From assembly GCA_001179505.1 (NCBI GenBank), contig CDMY01000347.1, positions 188,363 through 252,362 on the forward strand: a DNA stretch of 64,000 nucleotides. The letters are read 5' to 3'. Below, one piece after another: positions 44,901 to 57,201 of this stretch; the first letter of the stretch is position 1, and every line of letters begins with the position of its first letter. The position numbers were made by a program, and so were the translations under genes. The DNA is from Vitrella brassicaformis. Its lineage: Eukaryota; Sar; Vitrellaceae. The notes beneath the pieces were generated by a model. It ran no database searches. It was not told the DNA's origin and was given only the letters and a program-made list of their open reading frames with translations.

Positions 44901-47900
44901 TACAGCATGTCCCGCTTTCTCTTCATCCTTCCCTTTGCAGCCCATCCAGGGCTTCACGCCCCAGACACTTCAGCTGCAGCTGCACCCGTCGGACCCCAGC
45001 GTGGCGCTCTCCAAGCAGCACCGCAGCGGCCTGTTGCTCAAGCACTTCAGGGAGCTGCCCACAGACGAGGGCAAAAACGGCTGGACCAATCCCGTCCGGT
45101 TCGCCGTGACAGTGACGCTGCCCGACGGTCTGCCCGAGCAGAGCTTCGAGTTGAGCATCCCCAAGGAGCGCATGCGCGACCTGGCGGGCAATGTCAACGA
45201 GCAGGATGTCGTCTACCACGTGGAATACGACAGGACACCACCCGAGATGACGCTATCCAAGACATCCCCCGACACCCTCGTTCTCGACAGCCCTTTCAGC
45301 GTCACACTCACCGCGTCTGAGAGCGTCCGCACGCTCGAGGCGACGGCGCTGCGAGTCGATGGGGGGCGTGTGTCGCGACTGACGCCGCAGGGCCACAATG
45401 CGTTTGTGGCTGAGGTCATTCCTGAGACGGTGGGTGAGATCCGTGTGGAGGTGCCATCAGACGAGGTGGAAGACTTCGCTGGCAATGCCAATGAGGAGAA
45501 GGCCGCGCTCCTGCTCAACTATGGTGAGACCCACACACACCCCCACCCACAAGACTAAACAGCAAACAGCACACCCCCTCTCGTGTTGACGTGATTGCTT
45601 GCAGTGCCGAAGCAGCCGTGGGGCATCACCCTCCCCCCGTCGCTCTTCAACGACGCCACGTCCCCATCTTTGGCCGCCCACCTGACCACTCTACGGCAGG
45701 GCGGCATCGCCAAGATGCGGCTCATGAAGTGGCCCCCACACGAGGCGCTCACCCTGCTGCAGACGGTGTTCGGCGACGAGGCAGAGGTGGTCGTGACGGT
45801 GCCCAATCACGCCATCTCCACCTATGCGGCTGATTTCACTGCCTCGCGGGAGCTGCTGAACGGGCTGGCGCCATTCGAGAGGATCATTCGCTACGTCGTG
45901 GGTAGGCAACATGAATTCTCCTTGTATACGCGACGCGCATGGTGGGTCCATGCTCGCTTGCTGTGATGTGTTTTGCGTGCAGTTGGCAATGCGCCCGACC
46001 AGGAGAGCGCGGAGAAGGAGTCGAATCCGCCACTGCTCGCTTCCCTGCTGCAGGCACTCATGAACCTGCTCAAAGTGAGTGGATGGGATGCACTGCACTG
46101 GCTGCAGAGAAGGAAGAGACGCTCACACTTTCATTCTTTCGTCTGCCTCCAGGCGGCCGACGAGACCCTCTCCCCTCTCCAACAGCGGATCACCGTCTCG
46201 TGGAGCTCCGATGCCTTCACACATACCTTCCCACCATCAACAGCTCGCCTCGCCGGCACCACAGAGGACGGCCATTTCCCGGAGGATTCGCAGGACGTCC
46301 TGTACCAGACACTGAAGCTGCTGCGCAGCCAGGGCAGGGGCCTGCCCTTCCTCTTCTCGCTCAACCCCTATAGGATGTGGCTCGACGGGCGTGACAGCCG
46401 AAAGCTGCCCATCGCGTACGCTGTTGGGGCGTCAAAGCCAATGGTCAAGGACTCCTCCACCAACGAGTCATACGCCTGGGTGGGGGAGGCGAGGCTACTG
46501 GCGGCCAGGACAGCTATGGACCGAGCAGGCTTCGACGGCATTCCTCTGGCGGTGAGTGACATCTACTGGCCCGCCAAGAGCGAAGACGGCGCGAGCACAG
46601 CGCTGGTAAAGGCGCTCTTCGAGAGCCTGATGTCGATCACGTCGGCCAACAGGACGGTGGAGGCCTGGTGGGGCAGCGGCGATCACGACGCGCCATCGGG
46701 GACCCTCGTCAAGAAGGACGGCCACTTCGTGTGGGAGGGCACCCTGCCCGAGTGCTACCAGCTGCAGCACAAGGTTACGGGCAAGACCAAGGCCAGCCCC
46801 GCGCTCAGCCACGAGAGCTCCGCCTTCGCCGACAGCGCACTCGCGTGCGCCCAGCAGTGCCGCGAGGTGACGTCCTGCGGGTCGTGGGTGTACCGCTACA
46901 AGGCCAACCAGTGCACCACCTTCACGGCCCCGCCCGTTGGCTCGCTGCGGCGAGAGGGTCTGCTCGAGGTGGGCGGCCTCACATACGTCATGGTCAACGA
47001 CGAGCCAGTCGTGTCGGGCTCGCGCGTCTGCGAGGAGGCAAAGGGCGGTAAGCGTACAGGCAGGCAGGATTGCGTGTTCTCTCTGATTCTTTTGTGCTCT
47101 CTCCGTCCAGATATGTCCTCCCCCTCGGCACCGTCGCGAGTGTCCCGCAGCCCCAAGGTGCCCTCGACCGACGAGGGCCCCCTGCTCGACCCACCCAACG
47201 TGCCGCAGCAGGTGGCCAACAGCAGCGTTAATGAGACGGCCCAACACATCCCCACGCCGCCCGTGGTGCCCCTCGAGCGGCTCCTGGCGGTGCGGCTGCT
47301 GCTCGACTACGATGAGGTGCTGAAGACGGAGGCGTCTCGCGCTGACCTGCTGGAGGGGCTGAGGACAGCCGTGGCGGACTCGCTGTGGATTGCCAAGAAC
47401 GACTGCACCATCAAGGGACTCATCCGGGGGTCCGTCGTTGTGCTGCTCAGCGTGGCTGCACCGAATGAGTTCAAGGATCAGTCCTCCCTAGAAAAGGCAT
47501 GGTTTGAGATCCTCACAGGTACGCCTCTCCTCCTCATCTTTCCCACACACACACGGTCAATACAATCCTCTGCATCCGCCCTCTCCTTCTGCTGCTGGGC
47601 TGGGCTGTGGTTGGCTGTGGTGGCTTGCAGATCCGCTCTCCCCGCTGCGTCAGGCGTTCCCCATCGACCCCTACTTCCCCTCCTTCGTCGAGGTGCCCAC
47701 CCTCAACTCCCCTCAGGGCATCTTCGACGAGTCATGGGAGGACATCCGCTCCTCAATCCAGCCCAACACACCCCTGCCCGTCAACAACAATTTTATCGGC
47801 CAGGCCATCGGGCGGCACTTCCCACCAGCCACATACAATCGCCCGCCGGCAGCCAACCACAACGAGACGCACAGCGGGCCACGGGCAGAGGAGGGCAGGA

Positions 47901-48817
47901 GTGAAAAGGGCGGCTCGCACCTAGCGAGAAGCGGCTCGCCGGCGCTTGAAGAGCAGGGAGGCTTCCCGGTGTGGGCGGCGGCAACCGTCATTGTGTTCCC
48001 CTCTGTCATCATTGCGGCCACGCTCATTCTCGGCATACGGCGGAAGCGAGCAGCGGCAGCCAAGCCGTCGTCCCGGCCGCCCAGCCCGCAGAGCACCCAT
48101 GCCACCAATTCGCCCAAGTCGGTCAGCGACCACCAAGTGACGACTTGCAGCAGGGCGGCAGACAGCAGCGAGGCCCCCCCACAGCAGCAGATGAGGGCTC
48201 CCCTTGTGATCCCCTCCACATTGCGGGGCGGGGGAGTCGGTGCACTCTTCCGCTGCACACGGGCGCCAACCAGCCCCTCCTCGCCTGCACAGCCGGGCGG
48301 GAGCGGGTACCTCTCGCCGCGATTTGCCGTCGGCTCCGAGACGGCGTCGAACGGCAACACCACGCCGGTCTCCGCGGCCAGTGGGACTCCGCGGTGTCCG
48401 GCGGAGAAGGGCAGCTTCTGTGTGTGGAGCGTCGACTCGCACTCAGAGGGGCTGAAGGAGGGCGTGGAGACCTTCCTGGCCGGCAAAATCACGCACGACA
48501 GAGACAGGGGAGAGAGAGAGAAGGAGGAGAGTCACTCCACCGCTGCTGCTGGTGGAGGAGGTGGAGGTGGACGTGGAGGTGGCGGCGGAGGTGGCGGCGG
48601 AGGTGACGAGGGCGGTGGTCGGCACGTGTCTTACAGCAAGGTGTGTTCGGTGTCGAGCACGCCACAGCCGCCCGGGTCGCCCTCTGCGGGCCCATCGCAG
48701 TGGCCGGGCGACCTGTACCTGAGCGTGGAGACGGTGGTCGACGACCTGGTCGTCGAGAGGCTGGTGGAGGAGGAGGAACGGTCAACCTCTTATAGACCCG
48801 ACGTGGGGGTGTGTTGA
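41969..48817 (+). CDS. Giant modular surface protein: PAN-like, HYR/Ig-like and GH17-like domains, one membrane span
   Basis: Signal peptide at ATG 41969 (MVGLRRQVCAVALLLPLATA). Three PAN/Apple-like segments: KEECWSLCEPLPECQGIVY (about 42244), KEECWEQCRPMPECHGMVF (about 43696) and ALACAQQCREVTSCGSWVY (about 46840). Between them lie HYR/bacterial-Ig-like repeats (NTPPAVECSHV...; SEPVTGFGLEDFTVT ... VRDAAGNLN; SIPKERMRDLAGNVNEQDVV). 45604-46700 resembles family-17 glycoside hydrolases (WGITLPPSL, GGIAKMRLMKWPP, VVVTVPNHAISTYA, IRYVVVGNAP, PFLFSLNPYRMW, PLAVSDIYWPAKS), but the acid/base Glu of VGNE is Ala and the nucleophile Glu is Asp. A membrane span (VWAAATVIVFPSVIIAATL) and a long Ser/Pro/Gly-rich cytoplasmic tail end at TGA 48817. 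Likely a glycan-binding or adhesion receptor (inference). Confidence 0.8.
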
Positions 48818-49317
48818 TATATATAAGGGCCTTCCTGTCTGTGGTGGGTTGTTGTCTTTCTTGTACAGCTGGCTGTAGGTGGGGTGATGAATCACGTACA
48901 GCTATTTCTGATGCATTGCATTCATTGCATGGTGCTGACTGATAACATTATTGATTGCTTCGTGTGTTTTTTCCAAGGGACAGGGAGGGGGGAGGGGGAG
49001 GGCATTTCATTGGTTGGCGGTGAATCGCTTGTTGTGTTTTTTTGCTGAGCTTGCCGTCCATCGACTCACTCACAGATGTTTCACACGTACACATGTTGTT
49101 ATTGATTCATTCACTCACTGTACACCCGTTTGTGTCATAATAATACTGTTTGAGTATTATATCGCTGAGGAGGTCGGGAGGCGGCGGTGTTTATTTATTT
49201 GTAAGGGGAAGAGACACATACCATGACACACACACACACCTCACTGGACGTGAACCTGTGTGTTTTATACATCCACACGTGCACATGTGTGCTGGTTGGT
49301 GCCCTCTATTTCTCTTC

Positions 49318-49352
<35 letters not shown>

Positions 49353-50455
49353 AGCAACCCACCCACACTCACAGCCACTTACCCCAATTGGCTGTCTTGT
49401 CTACTCCATGAAGCAACGTTGGTCAGCCCATCAAGGAAGAGGCAGACAGACAGACAGGAATGAATTGATTGCTGGCCTTTGTGACGTGGGTTTTGTGACT
49501 ACTACTACAGGCAGGCAGACAGACAGACAGAGACAGGATAACTGTGTGGGAGAGTATGTGTTGCGTGTTTCGTGTTGCGTGTTATGTTTTGTGGGGGTGG
49601 GGCGGTGAGGCTTACAGGGGCGGGTTTATTAGGGCCCCCTTTGCTGAGCGGATGCCATAAATGCCATTGGAGCTGACTGTGGTGTGGTGTGCTGTCCTGC
49701 GCGTGGCTACTGCTGATAGATTGGTACGTACGCAGATTGACTGATGCGTGTTTCATGCTGAGTGTGTGAGGTATTTGTACGGCCCTGGCTCATGGCATGG
49801 CATGGATGGGATGGGATGGGATGGCTGACCGACTGTTGTTTGTGGATATTATATATATACACATACATACCATACACACCTATGACGTACATACTCTCTC
49901 CCTCCCTCCCTCTCTCCCTCTCTCCCTCCATCTCTTTCTCTCTCTCTATATGTCTCCTTGTTCCTCTTTCCTCTCCCCCGGTAACATGCGCATGGCCATT
50001 GGATGTGTTAAAGGAAGAGGCGGCCTCCGTCCGTCCATCCGTTGGCCTGCCTAAGTGCATGCCGTTGTGTGGGGGGCTGTGATGTGGTGCTCGTTGGTCG
50101 GGCGGTTGTGGTGGGCTAGATGGATGTGCACCATTCAGGCAGACAGACAGACATGTGCTAAGTAAGTGGACTCGCTGCGCCGCGCTCACACTCATCATCT
50201 GATAGTTAACGCTCGAACACGTTTACAAGGACCAAGCTAATGTCGCCGCGCTGTCCACTCCTTTGGCACGTTTTTCCTTCACCAGTCTGTCTGTCCGTCG
50301 GGCCACTTTCTCTCTACCGACCATCATCTTGGCATTGTCATGGCACTGGGAGGTTTAAACAGAACGAGCTCTCTCTCTCTCTCTCTCCTCCCCCCCGCGC
50401 GAACGCATCATTCACTCGTCATTGTCGCTGCGTCTCGGCAGTTGGCTTGTCTTTC
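48818..50455. repeat. Intergenic region of simple repeats
   Basis: 1.6 kb without supported exons. It contains CT-rich runs at about 49317-49350, 49890-49950 and 50373-50390, CAGA runs at about 49445-49465 and 49510-49535, TATA-rich DNA at about 49845-49860 and GGGAT repeats at about 49804-49825. It separates the surface-protein gene from the 3' end of the minus-strand phosphatase. Confidence 0.6.
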
Positions 50456-53400
50456 TCAGGCATGATGATGATGATGGTGATGACCATGACAATGATGACA
50501 ATGATGACGACTCTCCTCCTCAGGCACTTCCATCTGAAACACAGAGGGCAGCGGCTTGCCTTCGTCGACCGCCTTGCAGACGGGGAAGTCGGATCGCTTG
50601 GCGGGGTCGCTGGGCGGGTCGCGGCCCAGGAAGGCTCGGTCTTTGAAGAGCTCCTCGTCTGGTGTGCCGGGCGCCACGCACCACCGCCGCATAGTCAGGG
50701 GCTGTCCGTCAGGCAACGTCATCTTGGCCCTGGGGGAGTGAGAATGGAGCCATGAGAAGGACAGAAAGAGACGTGTGTGGTGCGGTGTGGTGTGGTGTCT
50801 CTGCAGATACATACTTGATTTTGTCGAGGAACTCATCGAGGCAGCACTCGGCCTTGCCCCCGCAGACGGGCATCTCGCGGCCGTTGTAGATGATCTTGAC
50901 GAAGTGCTGGGCCTCTGGCCATCCACACACAGACACGCACACGTAGAGACACACGCACTTACAGAGTGCACTGTTCTGCCTTGTTTGTTCCCTGCTCTGC
51001 AGACTTACTTCCGTTGACGCGTTTCTCCCAGAGCTCCCAGAAGATCGACGAGGCGAAGGGCGGCTGCTCGTCGTCAAACACGTCCATCGTGCCTAACCCC
51101 CACACACGCAGGAAGGTCATTGTGCCGTCACGTGTGTGTCGGGTGGCGATCTGTGACCCCTTACTGAGTGCAGCCGCGATTGTGCTGTCGTGAGCACTCA
51201 TCAAAAGGAACTTCAGCGTCACGAACCTCATGTCGCTCATGCCGGGGTACTGCAGGCCACGCAATGCAATCCACAGAACCAAACAGCTTTGGCGCACACA
51301 GATGGTTCAACACAACACGCAGACCGACAGACCTTCTTGATGATCTTGGATGCCTCTCTGAGTGACTGTCGGTCGCCCTTCGCCTTTGCCTTGATCGCAG
51401 TGACGAGGACGTCGTAAAAGGCCGACGTGGCCACGCGGGCGTAGAACTCGTCGTCCCAGATCTGTTTCATTCATGTGTCTGTTTCTCCTTTGCCTCGTGT
51501 GTGTGTCTCTGTCTGTCTGTCTGTCTGGTGTGCACTGCTGACGAATGAGAATTTGTGGTCGAGAGCGCGTTGGACGAAGTGGATGTCGCGGGGGTCCTGC
51601 AGAATCACATGGCGGCCGTCGGCGATCTGACACGTCACGGCGTCGCCCATCTGGGCACACAAACTGACCACAGGACACCGCAGCCATGTCGCCCGCCGGG
51701 CATGTCTGTGTGTCTGTGTGTCTGTGCTGCGTACTCGTAGACGCTTTCGGTGAAGCACCAGTTGGGGTCAGGGGAGCCAGGGGGGGTTCTTGGCCAGAAT
51801 GCTCTGGCATTCCTTGTCGTACTTATCCTGCACGTCATGCCAAGTCTGCAGACACACAGACACACACACACACACACACACAGACACAGACATTCACAGG
51901 TGTTGGTCGATGGGATGGCTCGTACTGACCAGGTCGCGGAGTGCCTCGGGCCTCTTCTTGGCGCGTTTGATTTTGCCGGCGAGCATATCGAGGTAGAACT
52001 GGCGTGAGGGGCTGGGATACTCCTGGTCCTCGCCGTGTTTGGCCTTCCAAAGCTCCTCGTAGTGGCCACACGCCGCGGGCTCCTGGCCCAGAATCAGCGG
52101 GTCGTTGTGCTTGTCGGCCGTGAACACTGCAGACAGAGTTCGCACAATCTGGTCCGTGGCTCTCTTGGATGTGCTGCAGCGCGGTGAAAGCATACCAGGC
52201 ACGATTTGCCAGTCCCCTGGGAGCGGTCGTTTGTTGAGGTAGGTGAAGGGCCGGAGGTCGATGTTGTTCTTGGCGGCGTAGCGATGCAAGTAGTCGCGCG
52301 TCTCGAACTCTCTAACAGGAGAGGGAGGCATCAGAAGAAGATAGCCCATATGTTCTTCTTTACTCGTTGGTACCTGACGCCTCCCCAGCCGAATTTGTCG
52401 GACATGTCTCTTCGGTCGGGCTCGCCCGGACCCTCGTTGTAGGTGTCCCGACGCATGGCGGCTTGGCCAGCAGAGAACTGCTCACCTGCACACATAGGCG
52501 CAAGCAGCCCGAGTGTGTGTGTGGATGCTGGTCGGCTTGTCCGTTACATACATACCTGACTCAGGGGGGTAGAGTCCGGCCATTTGTGCCATGGCCGACA
52601 TGACAGTGCGCCATATGGCTGAAGAACGGATGCAGACCTCCTCCTGCAAACAGTGCTAGAGCGGGAGGTCGGCTTGCTTCTGTGTGTGTGTGTGTGCGTG
52701 TGTGCAGAAAGACTTCAAGGAGAACGAAAAGGATGGATGGTGGGGAGGACGCAGCGGCCTGACCAGCATCGGCCAACTGCAGGCACGACATGCACCCCAC
52801 GACACATCCAGACAGAGAGGGTCTAGTCTCAGAGATTGCATGTGCTGCTCTGTACGTTCAGCAATACCTCCTCGGGAGCATCATTCGCAAGAAGTACATC
52901 GAGAACGTCAAGCCACCCCTCCTTTCGCCGAGCTTCAAACCGGTGCGTTGCGCGCAGTCAGAACATCGGGACGTGCAGACACACGGATGTCTGTCTCCAC
53001 AGACGGGGGCAGCGGCGCAGCACTCTCTGCGTCTGTCTCATCTCACGTACGGTGAAGTAGCGGTACGGTGCCCGTGCGCCGTGACGGCACATCTCCACCA
53101 CAAAGACCAGCCTGTCACTCAATCCTGCAAGAGCGAAAGACGAGACGCACAAACGGCACGAGTTCTGCAATGAATGCAGTGCCAAGCGGCCCGCTGAGGT
53201 TTGCCCGAGCCCACCGGTGCGAGCATGCAGGAACGAAGTCGCTGTGGCGTTTCCGAGCTCCTCCTCCTCGGACTCTGGCACGGAATCATCCTCAACATCA
53301 GGTGGCGCCCCAGAGGGGCTGTGGCGGATGTTGTGATATGTGCCGTTGTTCTCGATCAGGGTGTCCTGGAGGGAATCGTCTATGAAGTCATCGATGCCGA

Positions 53401-53515
53401 ACTGACTCACATCACCACCACCAGAGGGCACTGCGGGCGGGACGATGGACTGGACAAACGAGTTGGCATTGACGAACTGACCAAGGACGACGAAAAGAAA
53501 AACGTAGACGTGCAT
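50456..53515 (-). pseudogene. Histidine acid phosphatase, rearranged and frameshifted copy
   Basis: ATG 53515 begins a signal peptide (MHVYVFLFVVLGQFVNA). Exon 53124-53051 carries the catalytic motif CRHGARAP. Downstream minus-strand exons include IRSSAIWRTVMSAMAQMAGL (52643-52556), REFETRDYLHRYAAKNNIDL, HYEELWKAKHGEDQEYPSP, DDEFYARVATSAFYDVLVTA and LLMSAHDSTIAAAL, the proton-donor HD motif. Two lesions are visible. The exons that should lie between CRHGARAP and IRSSAIW occur on the opposite strand (52708-52942). A run of seven C at about 51780-51786 (minus sense) shifts the frame between LAKNPP and DPNWCFTESVYE, where six C would match the sister gene. The C-terminus is RHHCHHCHGHHHHHHHA. 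These enzymes cleave phosphomonoesters at acid pH, usually lysosomal or secreted. Confidence 0.85.
52708..52942 (+). other. Inverted internal exon pair of the minus-strand phosphatase
   Basis: On the plus strand, 52708-52782 reads DGWWGGRSGLTSIGQLQ at its end and 52862-52942 reads QYLLGSIIRKKYIENVK. They correspond to YGGHSALTQLGQLQ and HFVLGSIMRKRYVEEYK in the sister gene at 54375-54560. Both flanking exons of the same gene are on the minus strand. All four exon ends are phase 0, so flipping the segment would restore a continuous phosphatase. The intron inside it begins GC (CAG|GCACGA) where the sister has GT. Confidence 0.8.
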
Positions 53516-53622
53516 CTTGCAACAGCTTTGCTGCAGGGCACCCACTGCGAGCCTGAGACCGGCCCCCACCCATCCGATCGGCCAGAAACCTTCCGGGCTT
53601 TCCGGGCCAGCGCAGTGAGGCG

Positions 53623-56600
53623 ATGTGGCGCGTGGCATTTCTCTTGTTTCTGTGTGCTGCATGGGCCAATGCGGGGTCCATCGGTGGCCTGGTGAGCCAC
53701 AAAATACAAGATCTCGCACCACACCACACCATCCATCACCTGGTGTGCATTTCGTGCCATGTGAGCAGTCTGCGGAGCCCCGGGTTGTGATATCCGATAC
53801 GGATGACTTCGAGGAGGTCCTCACCGATGCGGGCGGGCGCTACTTCAACATCCGCCATAACCCTGCTGCCAGCAGCCGGGACGAATCGGCGTGCTACGGG
53901 TCTTCGTGCAGCATCGGCGATGGCCTCACAGGCGGCGCCAACTCATCCTCCTTTGCAGAGGCCGGGGACCCAGCAGGTACTGTACGGTACGCATGGAGAG
54001 AACAATGGATGGATGCACTCGGCGGCTGTGGGATATATGAATGAATGAGTGCATTTGCAATGTGGTGGTGGTGGTGTTGTCCAGATGAGATGAGGCTGCT
54101 GATGGTAGTGGAGCACTGCAGACACGGTGCCCGCGCACCCAAGCGACAATATGAGGTACGAAGTGGACCACCGGCATGGATGGAGGGATGGATGCATCAT
54201 GACATGAGGCCTGTTGAGCTTCCTTTATGTGTGCTGTGTGTCATCATATGCAGGGAAACTTGACGGAGAACCGAATCAGCTACCAGAACTGGTGGATGGA
54301 TGGGACCCGCAATCATTCTCCGATCTGGAATGGAGGCCGTTCGTGTGTGTGTGTGTGTGTGTGTGTGTTCAGGTATGGAGGCCACAGCGCGCTGACGCAG
54401 CTCGGCCAACTGCAGGTGGGACGATGGAACCAACGATGGTGCCCTCCATGACATACACAGACGGAATGCCACCGGGTTGTCTTCTCCAGCACTTCGTCCT
54501 TGGCTCCATAATGCGCAAGCGATACGTGGAGGAATACAAACTCCTCTCTAAAGAGCTGAGAACGGTCAGAAGGATGCACTGCACTCCAGCGGACACGCAC
54601 GCACGCCGGAGTGCGTTTGTTGTCGCAGGAGGAGATCTACATCCGTTCGTCAGCCATTTGGCGCACCGTTATGTCGGCCATGGCACAAATGGCCGGACTC
54701 TTCCCCTTACAAGCCGGTCCACCCCCCAGCCACCGAGACCCATCCACACACACTCTCGCCTATGTCTCCTTGTCTCCTCCCATCTGATGCGAATGACTGA
54801 CAGGCCCCGGCTATAGCGAGCCAGAAGAGACCATGCGGACGGTGGTGTACCAGCACCCCAAATCGCGGCCCAACCTGACGGAGTTCTTCGGGTGGAAGGA
54901 CGTCCGCGAGTTCGACACAGTGCATTACCTCCATGACTTCGCCTGCCAGCACCACGTCGACATCAAACAGTTCACAACACAGCAGAAGTTCCCACTGCCC
55001 ACCGGATGGCAAATCGTGAGCAGAGCAAACCGGGATGGGCTTGACGCACTCAACGAGGGAAGTTCTGGACCCCTTTGTGTGTGTGCGTGTGTGTTTGTGT
55101 GTGTGTGCGTGTCAGGTGCCTGTGTTCACTGCCGACAGAAAGAATGACATGATCCTGCAGGGAATGGTACGCCACTCACACGCATACCTCCGCTCATACG
55201 CATCCACGCGTTGACCCGTGTCTTTTCTGTCGTCGGCTGTGTGTGCAGGAGGTCAGCGGGGTTCGCTGGCGTGTGCTGCAATTGGTAGCCTGTCTGTCTG
55301 TCTGTTGCTCAATCAGCCGTTTGCGTGCGACCAGTACGAGAAGCTCTGGAAAGCCAAACACGGCGAGAGCAAGACATACCCTGACCCCTGCTCTCAGGTG
55401 GTGTCAGGCCATCCATCCACAAGACGTGGCATGTCAGTTATTGTGGTAGTGTGTGTCCTGTTGGCCTGCCTGCAGTATTACATGGACTTCAGCAGCGGCC
55501 AATGGGACCGCAAAGCCGACAAACCACCCGAGTTCAAGGGCATGGTACACCTACTGCAGGCCATGGCTGCACAGCCAGGCCAGGTTTTGCCCATTTGTCT
55601 GCTCGTATTTGTGTTTCTTCGCCCACAGAACTGGATCAAGCTCAACGACAAGTACAAAGCCGATCTGGAAAACCTACTGAAGAAAAATCCTCCCGGTACC
55701 TGGACATCCAGACGGCGACAGAGAGAGAAGGGTCCAAAATGCAGTTAGTGAGTGGCCGGCCGTCGGCCGTCTCCTACCTTGTCTGTCAGGGCCTGTCAAC
55801 GCCGAGTTCTGCATGCAGGACGACCCTCTCGGGTAGGCAGGGCAGCTGGGTGGCTGGCGATGTATGTGTCATGTGTCATGTGCAATGTGTCTGTGCGTGT
55901 GGTTGGGTCGGTCGACGCATACATACACACATGTACATGCAGTGTGGTGGCGCTGTTGGGCGACGTCACACAGTGCCTTATCGCCGGTAGGTACGCAGGC
56001 AGACGGAACGAACACATATCCGGTTGTGAGACACGTCTTGGTGCAGCTGGCCGCAAGACGGTCTTCAACAATGACGATATCAAGTAAAAAGGAGGGAGTC
56101 TCTCTGCTGCCGGGTTATGTCATCTGACTGGTGTGGTGTGTCCAGAAAGTTGAATTTCTTCAACGACCTCCGATATGTCTTCAACTGGGGAGACGAGGTC
56201 AGTCCGTGGCGCGCAGCACAGCACAGCCACACATGGGTGGTGTCCATCCACCTGTGGCGGTGTCCGTCCCGTGTGTGCAGTTCTACGCGCGTGTCTTTTC
56301 TGCGGCCTTCTACGGCATTTTGCTGACGGCCTTCACCGCCAAGGCCTCACACGACCCCAAACTCATACGCACCGCCGCCAAGACTATCAAGAAGGTCCGT
56401 ATGAGAGGGAGTGGAGTGTATGGCGATGGTCTGTCTGTCTGTGTGCGTGTGTGTGTGTGAGCACTACCCTGGTATGGGTGAGATCCACATGGACAAGCTG
56501 AAGCTGCTGCTGTTCAGCGGCCACGACACCACCATAGCCGGAATGCTCGATGTCATGGGCGTCTTCGACTACACACAACCGCCGTAACCACACCTCACCC

Positions 56601-57201
56601 CACCACACACGCACATCGATCACATGCATTCGCACACACATATACACATCCACGTCGATGCCCCTGGCCGGCCACGCAGGTTTGCGTCGTCTGTGTTCTT
56701 CGAGCTGTGGGAGAGGGGCAAGCAGCACTACGTCAAGGCAAGCAAAACAAGCCGACAGACAGACAGAGAAACAAACAAACATGCCAGCCACATGTGCGTG
56801 TCTCGGTCTGTGTGTCTGCAGGTGATATACAATGGCAAGGAGCTGGACCCCTGCGGCGATGGCAACACAGGCGGATGCCGGCTCTTCAAATTTGCCCACA
56901 AAATCAAGTAGCCAGCCACGACACAACACAACACCACACCGAAGAACTCCCTCCCTCCCTCCCCCTGTGTGTCCGCGTCTGCAGGGGCAAGATGACCTTG
57001 CCCGACCAGTCTCTGCTGACGATGGAGCGGTGGTGCATGTCGCCCGACTCCCCCGACGAGCACATGTTTGAGGACAAGGACTTCCTCGGCCGCGACCCGC
57101 CCAAGAAACACGCCACGCGGGCCGACTTCCCCGTGTGTGTGGACCTGGACAAACACACGGGGAAGAGCAGCTTCATGGAAATGAAAGTAGGACACATGTA
57201 G
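53623..57201 (+). CDS. Histidine acid phosphatase, apparently intact copy
   Basis: ATG 53623 opens a signal peptide (MWRVAFLLFLCAAWANA). Further exons give EHCRHGARAPKRQYE (catalytic RHGxRxP, about 54115), YGGHSALTQLGQLQ, LGSIMRKRYVEEYKLLSKEL, IRSSAIWRTVMSAMAQMAGL, GYSEPEETMRTVVYQHPKSR, HYLHDFACQHHVDIKQF, EKLWKAKHGESKTYPDP, RYVFNWGDE, LLLFSGHDTTIAGML (HD proton donor, about 56495-56540), FASSVFFELWERGKQHYV and a C-terminal KMTLPDQSLLTMERWC, ending at TAG 57201. The His of RHG forms the phosphohistidine intermediate. It is divergent from its damaged sister with 107 bp between starts. Many introns are TG-rich; a few small exons near 55690-56090 are approximate. Confidence 0.9.

Noticed and set aside
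53037-53824. Long minus-strand open frame through 52958-53824 read as one exon
   Set aside because: It runs through two introns of the phosphatase; the start ATG 53515 with a signal peptide and two GT-AG exons fits the family better.
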